A DNA stretch of 64,000 bases, taken from the NCBI RefSeq assembly GCF_004570865.1, contig NZ_SPQS01000023.1:1-64000 (forward strand). The letters are read 5' to 3'. Positions 26,857 to 34,992 of the stretch are shown one piece after another. Origin of the DNA: Bradyrhizobium frederickii. GTDB lineage: Bacteria > Pseudomonadota > Alphaproteobacteria > Rhizobiales > Xanthobacteraceae. The notes below the pieces were generated by a model. That model saw only the letters and a list, made by a program, of their open reading frames with translations, was not told the DNA's origin and searched no databases. A program made the translations under genes and the position numbers. The stretch's first letter is position 1. Every line of letters starts with the position of its first letter.

Positions 26857-27813
26857 TCACTTCTCCGCCAGCGGGTGCAGGTCGCGCACCAGGCTTTTCA
26901 GCCGCTCCTCGACCACATGGGTGTAGATCTGGGTGGTGGAAATATCGGTGTGGCCGAGCAGGGTCTGCACGATGCGCAGATCGGCACCATTGTGCAGGAG
27001 GTGGCTGGCAAAGGCATGGCGCAGCACGTGCGGGGAAACCAGCCGGGCCTGCAGGCCCGAGGCGATTGCGAGCTCCTTGAGGTCGCGGCCGAAATGCTGC
27101 CGCGTCAGATGTCCGCTCTCGCCGAACGAGGGGAACAGCCATTTCGAGGCGGCGAGGCCATTCTTCTTGTCGGCTTTGGCGGCGTCGGTCGCGGCGAGAT
27201 AATCCGCCATCGCCCGCCGCGAGGCCTCGTTGAGCGGCACCAGGCGTTCCTTGTTGCCCTTGCCGCGCACCACGATCATGCGCGCATCGCGCTTGGCCGC
27301 CGAGCGCGGCAGCGCCACCAGCTCGGAGACGCGCAGGCCCGTGGCGTAGAGCACCTCGAGCAGGCAATAGAGCCTTAAGGCGCGCAGCCGCTTCGCCGGC
27401 GAGGCATCCTCCGCCTCGCTCAATTCCTTGGCGCGGCGGAGCATGCGGTCGACATCGGAGATCGACAGCACTTTCGGCAGGCCGCGGCCGCGCTTGGGAC
27501 CGGACAGGATCGCGGCGGGATCCTCAGCTCGGATCCGCTCGTTCAGCAGGAAGCGATAGAGATGCCGCATCGCCGACAGCCGCCGCGCCACGCTGGTGGA
27601 TTTGAAGCCGCGGCTGTCGAGATCGGCGAGGTAGTCGCGCAGCGTCTGCGTCTCGGCGTCCGCAAAGCTGCGGCCGACGCGGCCCAGAAATTCCGAGAAA
27701 TCGGTGAGGTCGCGGCGATAGGCGTCGAGCGTATTGGGCCCGGCGCCCTGTTCCGCCGCGAGCATGTCGAGGAACAGGCCGGTGAGCTTGGCGTCTGAGG
27801 GCGGGTTGCGCAT
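26857..27813 (-). CDS. xerD: Site-specific tyrosine recombinase XerD
   Basis: A 318-residue recombinase with the full catalytic set: R161 (ATGLRVSEL), K185 (RGKGNKER), H262 and R265 (HVLRHAFASHLL), H288 (LLGHTDIS) and the nucleophile Y297 (TQIYTHV). The N-terminal SAM-like core-binding domain is also complete. With XerC it resolves chromosome dimers at dif. The neighbours aroK and aroB on the other strand are the usual ones in rhizobia, so this is the housekeeping gene and not a phage or island integrase. Confidence 0.95.
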   Translation of the reverse strand: MRNPPSDAKLTGLFLDMLAAEQGAGPNTLDAYRRDLTDFSEFLGRVGRSFADAETQTLRDYLADLDSRGFKSTSVARRLSAMRHLYRFLLNERIRAEDPAAILSGPKRGRGLPKVLSISDVDRMLRRAKELSEAEDASPAKRLRALRLYCLLEVLYATGLRVSELVALPRSAAKRDARMIVVRGKGNKERLVPLNEASRRAMADYLAATDAAKADKKNGLAASKWLFPSFGESGHLTRQHFGRDLKELAIASGLQARLVSPHVLRHAFASHLLHNGADLRIVQTLLGHTDISTTQIYTHVVEERLKSLVRDLHPLAEK

Positions 27814-27830
27814 GCCCGTCAGGCTAGCCC

Positions 27831-27977
27831 CTATTTCTTGAGAAATTTGTCAGGCGGAATCGTCACGGTCATTTCCCGCGACTTGGGCGTGACGAAGTTG
27901 GCCAGTGCGAAGACCACGCCATAGACGATGCCGGCGATCACGGCGACGACCGTCAGGAAGCGGAACAGGCTGGGCAT
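27831..27977 (-). CDS. 48-residue single-pass membrane peptide
   Basis: A short frame from ATG 27977 to TAG 27831 encodes MPSLFRFLTVVAVIAGIV, then YGVVFALANFV (one membrane helix) and a positively charged end TPKSREMTVTIPPDKFLKK. The layout, one helix then a lysine-ended tail, and the uniform G/C third positions argue for a real gene. I recall near-identical peptides between xerD and aroK in other Bradyrhizobium genomes, but have not checked. The function is unknown. It begins 41 nt from a GAGAAGG-like site and is 17 nt upstream of the xerD start, so both are likely on one mRNA. Confidence 0.7.
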   Translation of the reverse strand: MPSLFRFLTVVAVIAGIVYGVVFALANFVTPKSREMTVTIPPDKFLKK

Positions 27978-28149
27978 CGGGCAAGGTCTCGGGAGAAGGT
28001 CCAGACGGGCAAATTAACCAATGAAATCATCCAACATGTTCGCCGTTTCGTGGCAAGAGTCCTCTGGCGAGGCCCCTTCCGGGGTCGTATAGGTGGCCGA
28101 AGCGTGCCGCCTTTGGCGGCAGATCGAGCGGGATCCAATCGAGCGAGAC

Positions 28150-28773
28150 ATGTCCGACGCCGCGTTGCCGATACCAGCTTCGCCCGAAGCCGACATCCTG
28201 TCGGCGCTGGGATCGCGCTCGGTCGTGCTCGTCGGTATGATGGGAGTGGGCAAATCCACCATCGGCCGTCGCATGGCTCTCAGGCTCAAGCTGCCCTTCA
28301 TCGACGCCGACACCGAGATCGAGACCTCGGCCCAGATGACCATCCCGGAGATCTTCGAGCGCCATGGCGAGGCGTATTTCCGTGACGGCGAGGCGCGGGT
28401 GATCGCGCGGCTGCTCGACGGCGGGCCGGTGGTGCTGGCGACCGGCGGCGGCGCCTTCATGCGCGAGGAGACGCGCAAGCGCATCGCGGCAAAGGCGGTG
28501 TCGATCTGGCTCAAGGCGGACCACGACGTCATCATGCGCCGCGTGCGCCGCCGCGCCGACCGCCCGCTGCTGCAGACCGCCGATCCCGAAGGAACCGTGA
28601 CGCGCCTGCTCACCGAGCGCGAGCCGGTCTATGGCCATGCCGACCTCACCATCGCCTCGCGCGACGTGCCGCACGACAGAATCGTCGAGGAATGCATCGA
28701 GGCGCTGCGCGCCTTTCTTTGCGGCGAACAGGCCGCTCCACCATCTGCCGACGTAGCGAGTGCGTTGAGATGA
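28150..28773 (+). CDS. aroK: Shikimate kinase
   Basis: A 207-residue P-loop kinase phosphorylating shikimate with ATP in the chorismate pathway. Walker A is GMMGVGKST at residues 29-37, the shikimate-binding residues are in FIDADTEIE and EAYFRDGE, and ATGGGAFM is the Walker B-like loop. RADRPLLQTADPEG is the lid. The start is placed at ATG 28150 (MSDAALPIP); the frame stays open from 28093 but without conservation. Its TGA overlaps the aroB ATG (ATGA), a classic coupled pair. Confidence 0.93.
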   Translation: MSDAALPIPASPEADILSALGSRSVVLVGMMGVGKSTIGRRMALRLKLPFIDADTEIETSAQMTIPEIFERHGEAYFRDGEARVIARLLDGGPVVLATGGGAFMREETRKRIAAKAVSIWLKADHDVIMRRVRRRADRPLLQTADPEGTVTRLLTEREPVYGHADLTIASRDVPHDRIVEECIEALRAFLCGEQAAPPSADVASALR

Positions 28774-29912
28774 CTGCGCCGTTGAAACATTCCGATCCCG
28801 TCAAGGTTGAGGTTGCGCTGGAGAATCGCGCCTACGACATCGTCATCGGCCGCGGCGTGCTGGCCTCGCTCGGCGAGCGCGTAGCGCGTTTGCGTCCCGG
28901 CGTGCGCACCGCGATCGTGACGGATCGCAACGTGGCAAAGCACTGGCTCGAACCCGCCGAGGCCTCGCTCGCGGCGAGCGGCATTCCGACCTCGCGCATC
29001 GTGGTCGAGGAAGGCGAGATCTCCAAGACCTATGCCGGCCTGGAGAAGGTCAGCGAAGCCCTGATCGCCGCGAAGATCGAGCGCAACGATCTCGTCATCG
29101 CGCTCGGCGGCGGCGTGGTCGGCGATCTCGCCGGCTTTGCCGCGGCGATCCTGCGCCGCGGCGTCGATTTCGTGCAGGTGCCGACCTCGCTGCTGGCCCA
29201 GGTCGATTCCTCCGTCGGCGGCAAGACCGGCATCAACTCGCCGCAGGGCAAGAACCTGCTCGGCGCGTTCCACCAGCCGGTGCTGGTCATCGCCGACACC
29301 GCCGTGCTCGACACGCTGTCGCCGCGCCAGTTCCGCGCCGGTTATGCCGAGGTCGCCAAATACGGCGTGCTCGGCGACGAGGCCTTCTTCACCTGGCTGG
29401 AAAAGAACCATTCCGACATCGTCAAGGGCGGCTCCGCGCGCGAGCACGCGATCGCGACCTCCTGCCGCGCCAAGGCGGGCGTGGTCTCCCGCGACGAGCG
29501 CGAGACCGGCGAGCGCGCGCTGCTCAATCTCGGCCACACCTTCGGTCACGCGCTGGAAGCGGCGACCGGCTTCTCCGACCGCCTGTTCCACGGCGAGGGC
29601 GTCGCGATCGGCATGACGCTGGCGGCGCAGTTCTCGGCCAAGCTCGGCATGATCGGCGAGCAGGACGCCGCACGCGTCGAGCGGCATTTGATCGAGGCCG
29701 GCCTGCCGACCCGCCTGCAGGACATCGCCGGCTTCGCGCAGGAAGGGCTTGCCGATGCCGACGCGCTGATGGCGCTGATGGCGCAGGACAAGAAGGTCAA
29801 GCGCGGCAAGCTCACCTTCATCCTGCTGGAGGCCGTCGGGCGCGCGGTGATCGCCAAGGACGTCGAGCCGGCCCCGGTGCGCGATTTCCTGCAGTCGAAA
29901 CTTTCGCAGTGA
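28770..29912 (+). CDS. aroB: 3-dehydroquinate synthase
   Basis: A 380-residue NAD- and metal-dependent enzyme making 3-dehydroquinate from DAHP, the second step of the shikimate pathway. The conserved blocks are VVEEGEISKTY, IALGGGVVGDLAGFAAAI, QVPTSLLAQVDSSVGGKTG and NLGHTFGHALEA (metal-ligand histidines), then FHGEGVAIGM. The ATG at 28770 overlaps the aroK stop by 4 nt. The length is normal. Confidence 0.96.
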   Translation: MTAPLKHSDPVKVEVALENRAYDIVIGRGVLASLGERVARLRPGVRTAIVTDRNVAKHWLEPAEASLAASGIPTSRIVVEEGEISKTYAGLEKVSEALIAAKIERNDLVIALGGGVVGDLAGFAAAILRRGVDFVQVPTSLLAQVDSSVGGKTGINSPQGKNLLGAFHQPVLVIADTAVLDTLSPRQFRAGYAEVAKYGVLGDEAFFTWLEKNHSDIVKGGSAREHAIATSCRAKAGVVSRDERETGERALLNLGHTFGHALEAATGFSDRLFHGEGVAIGMTLAAQFSAKLGMIGEQDAARVERHLIEAGLPTRLQDIAGFAQEGLADADALMALMAQDKKVKRGKLTFILLEAVGRAVIAKDVEPAPVRDFLQSKLSQ

Positions 29913-29979
29913 TGGCGGGACCGTTCAGATCGGCCGCCCGCGAAACGGCGGGGAATGCCGAGGCGGTCGCGAGGCAAAC

Positions 29980-31332
29980 ATGAGTTCGATCACGATCAAT
30001 CTGCTGCTGGCGGTCCTCCTGCTCGCCGCCAATGCGTTTTACGTGGCTGCGGAATTCGCCCTGGTGAAGAGCCGCGGCTTTCGCGTCAAGGCCATGGTCG
30101 AGCAGAATCGCTTCGGCGCCCGCCTGCTGCAGACGATGATGGGAAATATCGAAGCCTATCTCGCCTGCTGCCAGCTTGGCATCACCATGGCTTCCCTCGG
30201 TCTTGGTTGGATCGGTGAGCCGACCGTGTCGGCGCTGCTGAGTCCGATCCTCGCGCCGCTCGGCTTGGCGGAGGCCACGCTGCACTTCGTCTCGTTCGTG
30301 GCAGGTTTCCTGGTCTTCTCGTCGCTGCATATCATCATCGGCGAGCAGGTGCCGAAAACGCTGGCGATCAGGGAGCCGATGCCGGTGTCGCAGTGGATTG
30401 CCTATCCGCTGCATGTCTCCTACCTGGTGTTCTATCCGCTCAGCTGGTGTCTCAACGCGGCATCGAGCGCGATCCTGCGTCTGATCGGGGTCCAGGAGTT
30501 TTCGCAGCACGAGATCCTGACGGATTCCGAGATCGAGGGCCTGGTCGAGGAATCGGCCGTGCACGGCAAGATCGAGAGCGGCGAGGCCGAATACATTCAC
30601 AATGTCTTCCGCCTTGGCGAGCTGACCGTGTCCGACGTGATGGTTCATCGCACCGCCATGGTGATGATCAACGCCGACCTGCCGCCGGAGGAGCTGGTGC
30701 GTGAGGTGCTGGCCACCGAGTACACCCGCATTCCGCTGTGGCGCGACAAGTCGGAGAACATCATCGGCATCCTGCACGCCAAGGATCTGTTGCGGGCCAT
30801 CCGAGCGTCGGAGGGCGATACCTCGCGCATCGACGTCACCACCATCATGCTGCCGCCCTGGTTCGTGCCGGAAATGCGGCCGATATCCCAGCAGCTCAAG
30901 GCATTCCGCCGTCGCAAGACCCATTTCGCGCTCGTCGTCGACGAGTATGGCGAGGTTGAAGGCCTCGTGACGCTGGAAGACATTCTGGAGGAGATCGTCG
31001 GCGACATCTCCGACGAGCACGACGTGGTGGTCGCCGGCGTACGCCGTCAGCCCGACGGCTCCGTCGTGGTCGACGGCTCCGTGCCGATCCGCGATCTCAA
31101 CCGCGTGCTGGACTGGCACTTGCCCGATGAAGAGGCAACGACGGTCGCCGGCCTCGTCATTCATGAGGCGCGCTCGATCCCCGACCGCGGCCAGAGCTTC
31201 ACCTTCCACGGCTTCCGCTTCCGCGTGCTCCGCCGTGAGCGCAACCGCATCACCGCGCTCCGTATTTCACCGGTGGCACGCGAGGCGGAGCTGGAAGAGG
31301 CGAAGCCGAGAAGGGCCGGGACGTCGTTTTAG
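29980..31332 (+). CDS. CNNM/CorC-type membrane protein with CBS pair (hemolysin family)
   Basis: A 450-residue protein. It begins with a DUF21/CNNM transmembrane domain (MSSITINLLLAVLLLAANAFYVAAEFALVKS, four helices to about residue 160) that includes the acidic helix motif NAFYVAAEFALV. Two CBS domains follow (VSDVMVHRTAMVMI and THFALVVDEYGEVEGLVT), and a C-terminal CorC/HlyC domain (DGSVPIRDLNRVLDWHLP, TVAGLVIHEARSIPDRGQ). Relatives are implicated in magnesium or cobalt transport; the old name hemolysin is misleading. It starts 67 nt after aroB and may be cotranscribed. Confidence 0.88.
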   Translation: MSSITINLLLAVLLLAANAFYVAAEFALVKSRGFRVKAMVEQNRFGARLLQTMMGNIEAYLACCQLGITMASLGLGWIGEPTVSALLSPILAPLGLAEATLHFVSFVAGFLVFSSLHIIIGEQVPKTLAIREPMPVSQWIAYPLHVSYLVFYPLSWCLNAASSAILRLIGVQEFSQHEILTDSEIEGLVEESAVHGKIESGEAEYIHNVFRLGELTVSDVMVHRTAMVMINADLPPEELVREVLATEYTRIPLWRDKSENIIGILHAKDLLRAIRASEGDTSRIDVTTIMLPPWFVPEMRPISQQLKAFRRRKTHFALVVDEYGEVEGLVTLEDILEEIVGDISDEHDVVVAGVRRQPDGSVVVDGSVPIRDLNRVLDWHLPDEEATTVAGLVIHEARSIPDRGQSFTFHGFRFRVLRRERNRITALRISPVAREAELEEAKPRRAGTSF

Positions 31333-31345
31333 CCTCACGCTCGGT

Positions 31346-31446
31346 GTCATCGCCCGCGCAGGCGGGCGATCCAGTACGCCGCAGCGGCTCGGCCTGGCCG
31401 CGCTGTCACGGAGTACTGGATGCCCCGCTTTCGCGGGGCATGACAG
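31346..31446. repeat. Intergenic inverted repeat (TCATCGCCCGC type)
   Basis: TGTCATCGCCCGCGCAGGCGGGCGATCCAGTA at the left pairs in part with TACTGGATGCCCCGC and GCGGGGCATGACA at the right. Two nested small hairpins (CGCCCGC-GCAG-GCGGGCG and GCCCCGC-TTTC-GCGGGGC) make up its ends. It lies between convergent genes and may act as a terminator for both. Confidence 0.7.
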
Positions 31447-31453
31447 CGGAGTT

Positions 31454-31729
31454 TTACGTCCCGCCTTCCCCCGGCGCCTTGGCCTGGATCGCCAGGGCGT
31501 GAACGCGGCCGGAGAGTTCCGCGGCCAGCGCCGAATTTATCATGCGATGGCGCTCCACCCGGCTCTTCCCTTTGAAGGCCGCAGACACGATATAGACGCG
31601 GAAATGTGTCTCACCGCCCGGCCGATGGCCGGCGTGGCCCTCATGCAAATGTGACTCGTCGACGACTTGCAGGCTTTCCGGCGTGAAAGCTTCCTGCAAC
31701 TTGTTGCTGATAGTGTCTCGCATAGCCAT
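31454..31729 (-). CDS. BolA-family protein
   Basis: A 91-residue protein with the BolA class-II-KH-like fold: MRDTISNKLQEAFTPESLQV, then the hallmark HLHEGHAGH (a histidine-rich loop) and the helix SRVERHRMINSALAAEL, ending ALAIQAKAPGEG. BolA proteins pair with monothiol glutaredoxins (the Grx-BolA iron-sulfur hand-off) or bind DNA. Start ATG 31729 (MAMRD) or 31723 (MRD) are equivalent. It is divergent from the J-domain gene 106 nt away, the arrangement normally seen in rhizobia. Confidence 0.9.
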   Translation of the reverse strand: MAMRDTISNKLQEAFTPESLQVVDESHLHEGHAGHRPGGETHFRVYIVSAAFKGKSRVERHRMINSALAAELSGRVHALAIQAKAPGEGGT

Positions 31730-31835
31730 GTTGTGCCATTCGGGTGCAGAGGTCTCGCCCCGTTGATTGCCGGGTTTGCGGCGAATTGCAATGTCAAGAC
31801 TTGAACGTTTTTGCATTGCGTAGTCAAAGTCAGCC

Positions 31836-32468
31836 ATGCCGATCGATTCATCAAAATTCTTCGACTCCATCCGCGTCAAGCCGCGGGGCAAGCAGCCGGA
31901 CGTGAAGCCGCGCGACACCGCCGTCGGCTGCGAGTGGGCCGGGTGTCAGAACAAGGGCGCGCATCGTGCGCCCAAGGGCCGCGAGAACCAGCGCGAGTAT
32001 TGGCACTTCTGCCTGGCTCACGTGCGCGAGTACAACCAGAACTACAATTTCTTCTCCGGCATGAATGCCGACGCCGTCGCGCGCTACCAGAAGGATGCGC
32101 TGACCGGTCACCGCCCGACCTGGAAGATGGGCGCCAATGGCGGCAAGAAGGGCGCGGAAGCCGAGATCGACATGGCGTCCGATCCGTTCAGCATGTTCTC
32201 CGAGATCAACGGCCGCGCCAGCTGGCGCAAGGGCCCCGAAGCCGCGCCCAAGGCCGAGACGCGCAAGGTGATGAACGCCGAGCGCAAGGCGCTGCTGGTC
32301 ATGGGCCTCGGCCCCAGCGCCACGCTCGCCGACGTCAAGACCAAGTACAAGGCGCTGGTGAAGCAGCACCACCCCGACGCCAATGGCGGCGACCGCTCCA
32401 CCGAGGACCGCCTGATCGAGATCATCAAGGCGTATAATTATCTGAAGACGGTGGTGCGCGAGGCCTAA
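31836..32468 (+). CDS. J-domain co-chaperone (DnaJ-like)
   Basis: A 210-residue protein with its J domain at the C-terminus (MGLGPSATLADVKTKYKALVK then the HPD motif at 179-181 in QHHPDANGG). The first half is unlike DnaJ: it holds C32, C37 and C59 (GCEWAGCQNKG and WHFCLAHV), a possible small metal site, and YNQNYNFFSGMN. Such proteins stimulate DnaK ATPase at particular clients; the client is unknown. In rhizobia the usual downstream neighbours are cobS and cobT, here displaced by 5.5 kb. The ATG at 31836 fits the MPIDSSKFFDSIRVKPRG family start. Confidence 0.88.
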   Translation: MPIDSSKFFDSIRVKPRGKQPDVKPRDTAVGCEWAGCQNKGAHRAPKGRENQREYWHFCLAHVREYNQNYNFFSGMNADAVARYQKDALTGHRPTWKMGANGGKKGAEAEIDMASDPFSMFSEINGRASWRKGPEAAPKAETRKVMNAERKALLVMGLGPSATLADVKTKYKALVKQHHPDANGGDRSTEDRLIEIIKAYNYLKTVVREA

Positions 32469-32512
32469 GGCCTCGCGGCACCTTGTGGTGTCGTCCCGGC
32501 TTACGACAGTCT

Positions 32513-32555
32513 CGTAGGGTGGGCAAAGGCGCGCTTGCGCCGTGCCCACCCTACG
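32513..32555. repeat. Family D inverted repeat, copy 2 (perfect hairpin)
   Basis: CGTAGGGTGGGCAAAGGCGC pairs with GCGCCGTGCCCACCCTACG across a short loop. It lies between the convergent J-domain and citrate-synthase genes, about 45 nt after one stop and 16 nt before the other, a good place for bidirectional termination. Confidence 0.75.
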
Positions 32556-32570
32556 ATTTGACATCCGCCC

Positions 32571-33665
32571 TCACGCTTCCGGCATCGCCCCCACATAGGA
32601 CGAGCTCGGCCGGATCAGCCGTCCGGTGCGCTGCTGCTCGCGCGCATGCGCGGTCCAGCCGGCGCTGCGCGCCACCGCGAAGATCGGTGTGAAGGCCTGG
32701 CGGGGGATCGCGAGCGCGTCGAGCAGGATCGCGGTGAAGAACTCCACATTGGTCTCCAGCGGCCGCTCCGGATTCTTCTTGCGCAGCGCTGCGCGGATAT
32801 AGGCCTCGACCTCGCCGGCGAAGGGCAGGTCGGCGCCGTCCACCGCGAGCCGCTCGATCGCCGCCTTCAGCACGTCGGCGCGCGGATCGCGCACGCGATA
32901 GACGCGATGGCCGAAGCCCATCAGCCGCTCGCCGCGCGCCAGCGCCGCGTCGACCCACGGCTTGATCCGCTCGCTCGTGCCGATCGCGTCGAGCATTTCC
33001 AGCACCGGCTCCGGCGCACCGCCGTGGAGGGGCCCGGTGAGTGCGCAATAGCCGGCCGTGACGGCGGCGAACAGATCGGCTTGCGTCGAGGCCACCACGC
33101 GCGTGGCGAAGGTCGAGGCATTCATGCCGTGATCGCAGACCGTGACGAAATAGGCGTCGAGCGCGGCGACCTCGCGCGGCTCCGGCGCGGCGCCGCGCAG
33201 CATGCGCAGCGTATCGGCGGCATGGCTCGCATTCGGATCGGGCGCGACCGGATCGAGCCCCTTGGCGCGGCGCACCAGCGCGCCCGCGATCACCGGAAAC
33301 GCGCCGACGATGGTGGCTTCATGCTCGAGGCCGTGCTCGGCGCGAAGTCCCGCGACCGCCGCCCGAAACCCGTCGATGATGCCCATGCCGCGCGTCGCCG
33401 GCAGCAGGTCCGGCAGGCGTGCGAAGGCGCGCTCACGCGCCGCGCCCAGGCTCGCCCGCACGTTGGCTTCGCTCAGGGTCGTCCTGCTGGCGCCGTTCCA
33501 GAGCCGGGCGGTGACGCCCTCGAAGCTCGACTGGCTCGCCAGCCGGCCGACATGCTCCCCGGCAATGATCAGCTCGCCGCGCTCGCCATCGACATGGCTC
33601 AGCACGGTTTCGGCCGCGGCAACGCCGTCCAACCCGATCTGGCTCTTGGTGAGGTGGATATTCAT
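32571..33665 (-). CDS. Citrate synthase family protein (citrate/methylcitrate synthase-like)
   Basis: A 364-residue citrate-synthase fold enzyme, shorter than the housekeeping TCA enzyme (about 430). Key residues are H214 in GPLHGGAPEP, H253 in MGFGHRVYRVRDPRA and, at the position of the catalytic aspartate, a glutamate (NVEFF, E308), as in several small members of the family. HGMNASTFATRVVAS is the first conserved block. It should condense oxaloacetate with acetyl-CoA or propionyl-CoA; the true substrate is unknown. The start is ATG 33665 (MNIHLTKSQ). It is divergent from a second, DNA-binding-domain-fused citrate synthase, and the two must act together or regulate one another. Confidence 0.85.
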   Translation of the reverse strand: MNIHLTKSQIGLDGVAAAETVLSHVDGERGELIIAGEHVGRLASQSSFEGVTARLWNGASRTTLSEANVRASLGAARERAFARLPDLLPATRGMGIIDGFRAAVAGLRAEHGLEHEATIVGAFPVIAGALVRRAKGLDPVAPDPNASHAADTLRMLRGAAPEPREVAALDAYFVTVCDHGMNASTFATRVVASTQADLFAAVTAGYCALTGPLHGGAPEPVLEMLDAIGTSERIKPWVDAALARGERLMGFGHRVYRVRDPRADVLKAAIERLAVDGADLPFAGEVEAYIRAALRKKNPERPLETNVEFFTAILLDALAIPRQAFTPIFAVARSAGWTAHAREQQRTGRLIRPSSSYVGAMPEA

Positions 33666-33714
33666 GGCCCAAATCTCCTGTTCAGGGAGCACACAAGGTC
33701 AGGCCTCTCGACAC

Positions 33715-33742
33715 ATTGATCAATCTTGATTACATAAATCAA
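33715..33742. promoter_or_regulatory. Twin dyads between the divergent citrate-synthase genes, candidate operator
   Basis: ATTGATCAAT (33715-33724) is a perfect palindrome and TTGATT-ACATA-AATCAA (33726-33742) follows after one base, ending one nucleotide before the ATG of the fused gene. Repeated TTGAT half-sites in a 78-nt divergent gap are what a regulator controlling both genes would bind; the MerR-like domain next door is the obvious candidate. Confidence 0.55.
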
Positions 33743-33743
33743 T

Positions 33744-34979
33744 ATGAAAAATTCGGCGCTCTATTTGTCCGCCCGGGAGGCCGCGGCCGAGCTCGCGATC
33801 TCGCCGGCCACGCTGTACGCCTATGTCAGCCGCGGCCTGATCCGCTCCGAGCCGACGCCCGACTCGCGGAAGAACCGCTACCGTGCCGAGGACGTCCGGG
33901 CCCTGAAGGAGCGCCGGGTGCCGTCGACGGAGCCGCGCGGCCTGCGCAGCTTCGACGCCGATCTGCCTGTGATGGACACCGAGATCTCGACCATCACCGA
34001 GGAGGGCGCGATCTACCGCGGCGTCAATTGCGTCGATCTTTCCGAGAACGGCACGCTCGAGCACGCCGCCACCTTGTTGTGGGACGTCTCCGGGGTCGAT
34101 CCGTTCGAGCAGGACAATCAACCCGAAATATCCGAGGAGATGCGCGCGATCGGGCAAGCCGCGCGCCGGGCGGCGCCGATCGACCGCGCCATCGCCGTGC
34201 TGGCGCTGGCCGCCAGCGCCGATCCCCGCGCCTTCACCCGGGCGCCCGATGGCCGCGCCATGGTCGGCGCGCGCATCGTTCGTCTGCTGGTGGCGACCAT
34301 GCTCAATGCCGAGCCTTCGGCCGAGCCGTTGCATCAGCAGGTCGCAACAGCCTGGGCGCCGGACAACAAGCACGCGCCCGATCTGATCCGCCGCGCCCTC
34401 GTCCTGCTCGCCGATCACGAGCTGAACGCCTCCACCTTCACCGCGCGCTGCGCGGCCTCGACCGGCCTCAACCTGTACGACGCCGTCATCGCCGGCCTCG
34501 CCGCGTTGAAAGGGCCGCAGCATGGCGGCGCCGGCGTGCTGGCCTCACAGCTCGTCAAGGCGCTGGTCGACCGCGATGTCGAGCCGATGGTGCGCGAGCG
34601 CGTCGCGCTCGGCGAACGTTTTGCCGGCTTCGGCCACGGCGTCTACAAGCGCGGCGATCCGCGCGCGCAATCGCTGCTCAATGCGCTGTCACGCGCCGGC
34701 GCGCCGCGCAAATTCACCCGCGAGGTGCCGGAACGCATCGCGGAAGCCACCGGCGAATTCGTCAACATCGACTATGCGCTCGCAGTCCTCGTGCACGCGC
34801 TGCGCCTGCCCGGGGGCAGCGAGCTCGCCCTGTTCGCGATGGCCCGCAGCGTCGGCTGGATCGCCCACGCCAGCGAGCAGTTGCAGTTCGGCAAGTTGAT
34901 ACGGCCAAGGGCCAGGTATGTCGGGCCGGCGCCGGGACGGAGGGCGGGGGGCGCGGATTCCAGAATTCGAGGCACATAG
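33744..34979 (+). CDS. MerR-like helix-turn-helix fused to citrate synthase
   Basis: A 411-residue fusion. Residues 6-65 form a MerR/excisionase-type winged helix (YLSAREAAAELAISPATLYAYVSRGLI, then RKNRYRAEDVRALKERR). Residues from about 75 to the end are a citrate-synthase domain with H225 (LADHELNASTFTARCAAST), H260 (GPQHGGAG), H298 (GFGHGVYKRGDPR) and D343 (VNIDYALAV), so catalysis is not ruled out; the usual HRVY is HGVY here. A protein that both binds DNA and holds an acyl-CoA/oxaloacetate site could be a metabolite-responsive regulator. It is divergent from a free-standing citrate synthase with TTGAT dyads between them. Confidence 0.85.
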   Translation: MKNSALYLSAREAAAELAISPATLYAYVSRGLIRSEPTPDSRKNRYRAEDVRALKERRVPSTEPRGLRSFDADLPVMDTEISTITEEGAIYRGVNCVDLSENGTLEHAATLLWDVSGVDPFEQDNQPEISEEMRAIGQAARRAAPIDRAIAVLALAASADPRAFTRAPDGRAMVGARIVRLLVATMLNAEPSAEPLHQQVATAWAPDNKHAPDLIRRALVLLADHELNASTFTARCAASTGLNLYDAVIAGLAALKGPQHGGAGVLASQLVKALVDRDVEPMVRERVALGERFAGFGHGVYKRGDPRAQSLLNALSRAGAPRKFTREVPERIAEATGEFVNIDYALAVLVHALRLPGGSELALFAMARSVGWIAHASEQLQFGKLIRPRARYVGPAPGRRAGGADSRIRGT

Positions 34980-34992
34980 TCCGCCGACCTTG

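Noticed and set aside
26857..27813. Tyrosine recombinase as integrase of a genomic island
   Set aside because: Sequence blocks and the aroK-aroB neighbours mark it as the housekeeping XerD; no tRNA or att-like direct repeats flank it.
32571..33665. Glutamate at the catalytic aspartate position as evidence of a dead citrate synthase
   Set aside because: NVEF-type motifs occur in other short citrate/methylcitrate synthases, and Glu can act as the base, so inactivity cannot be inferred.
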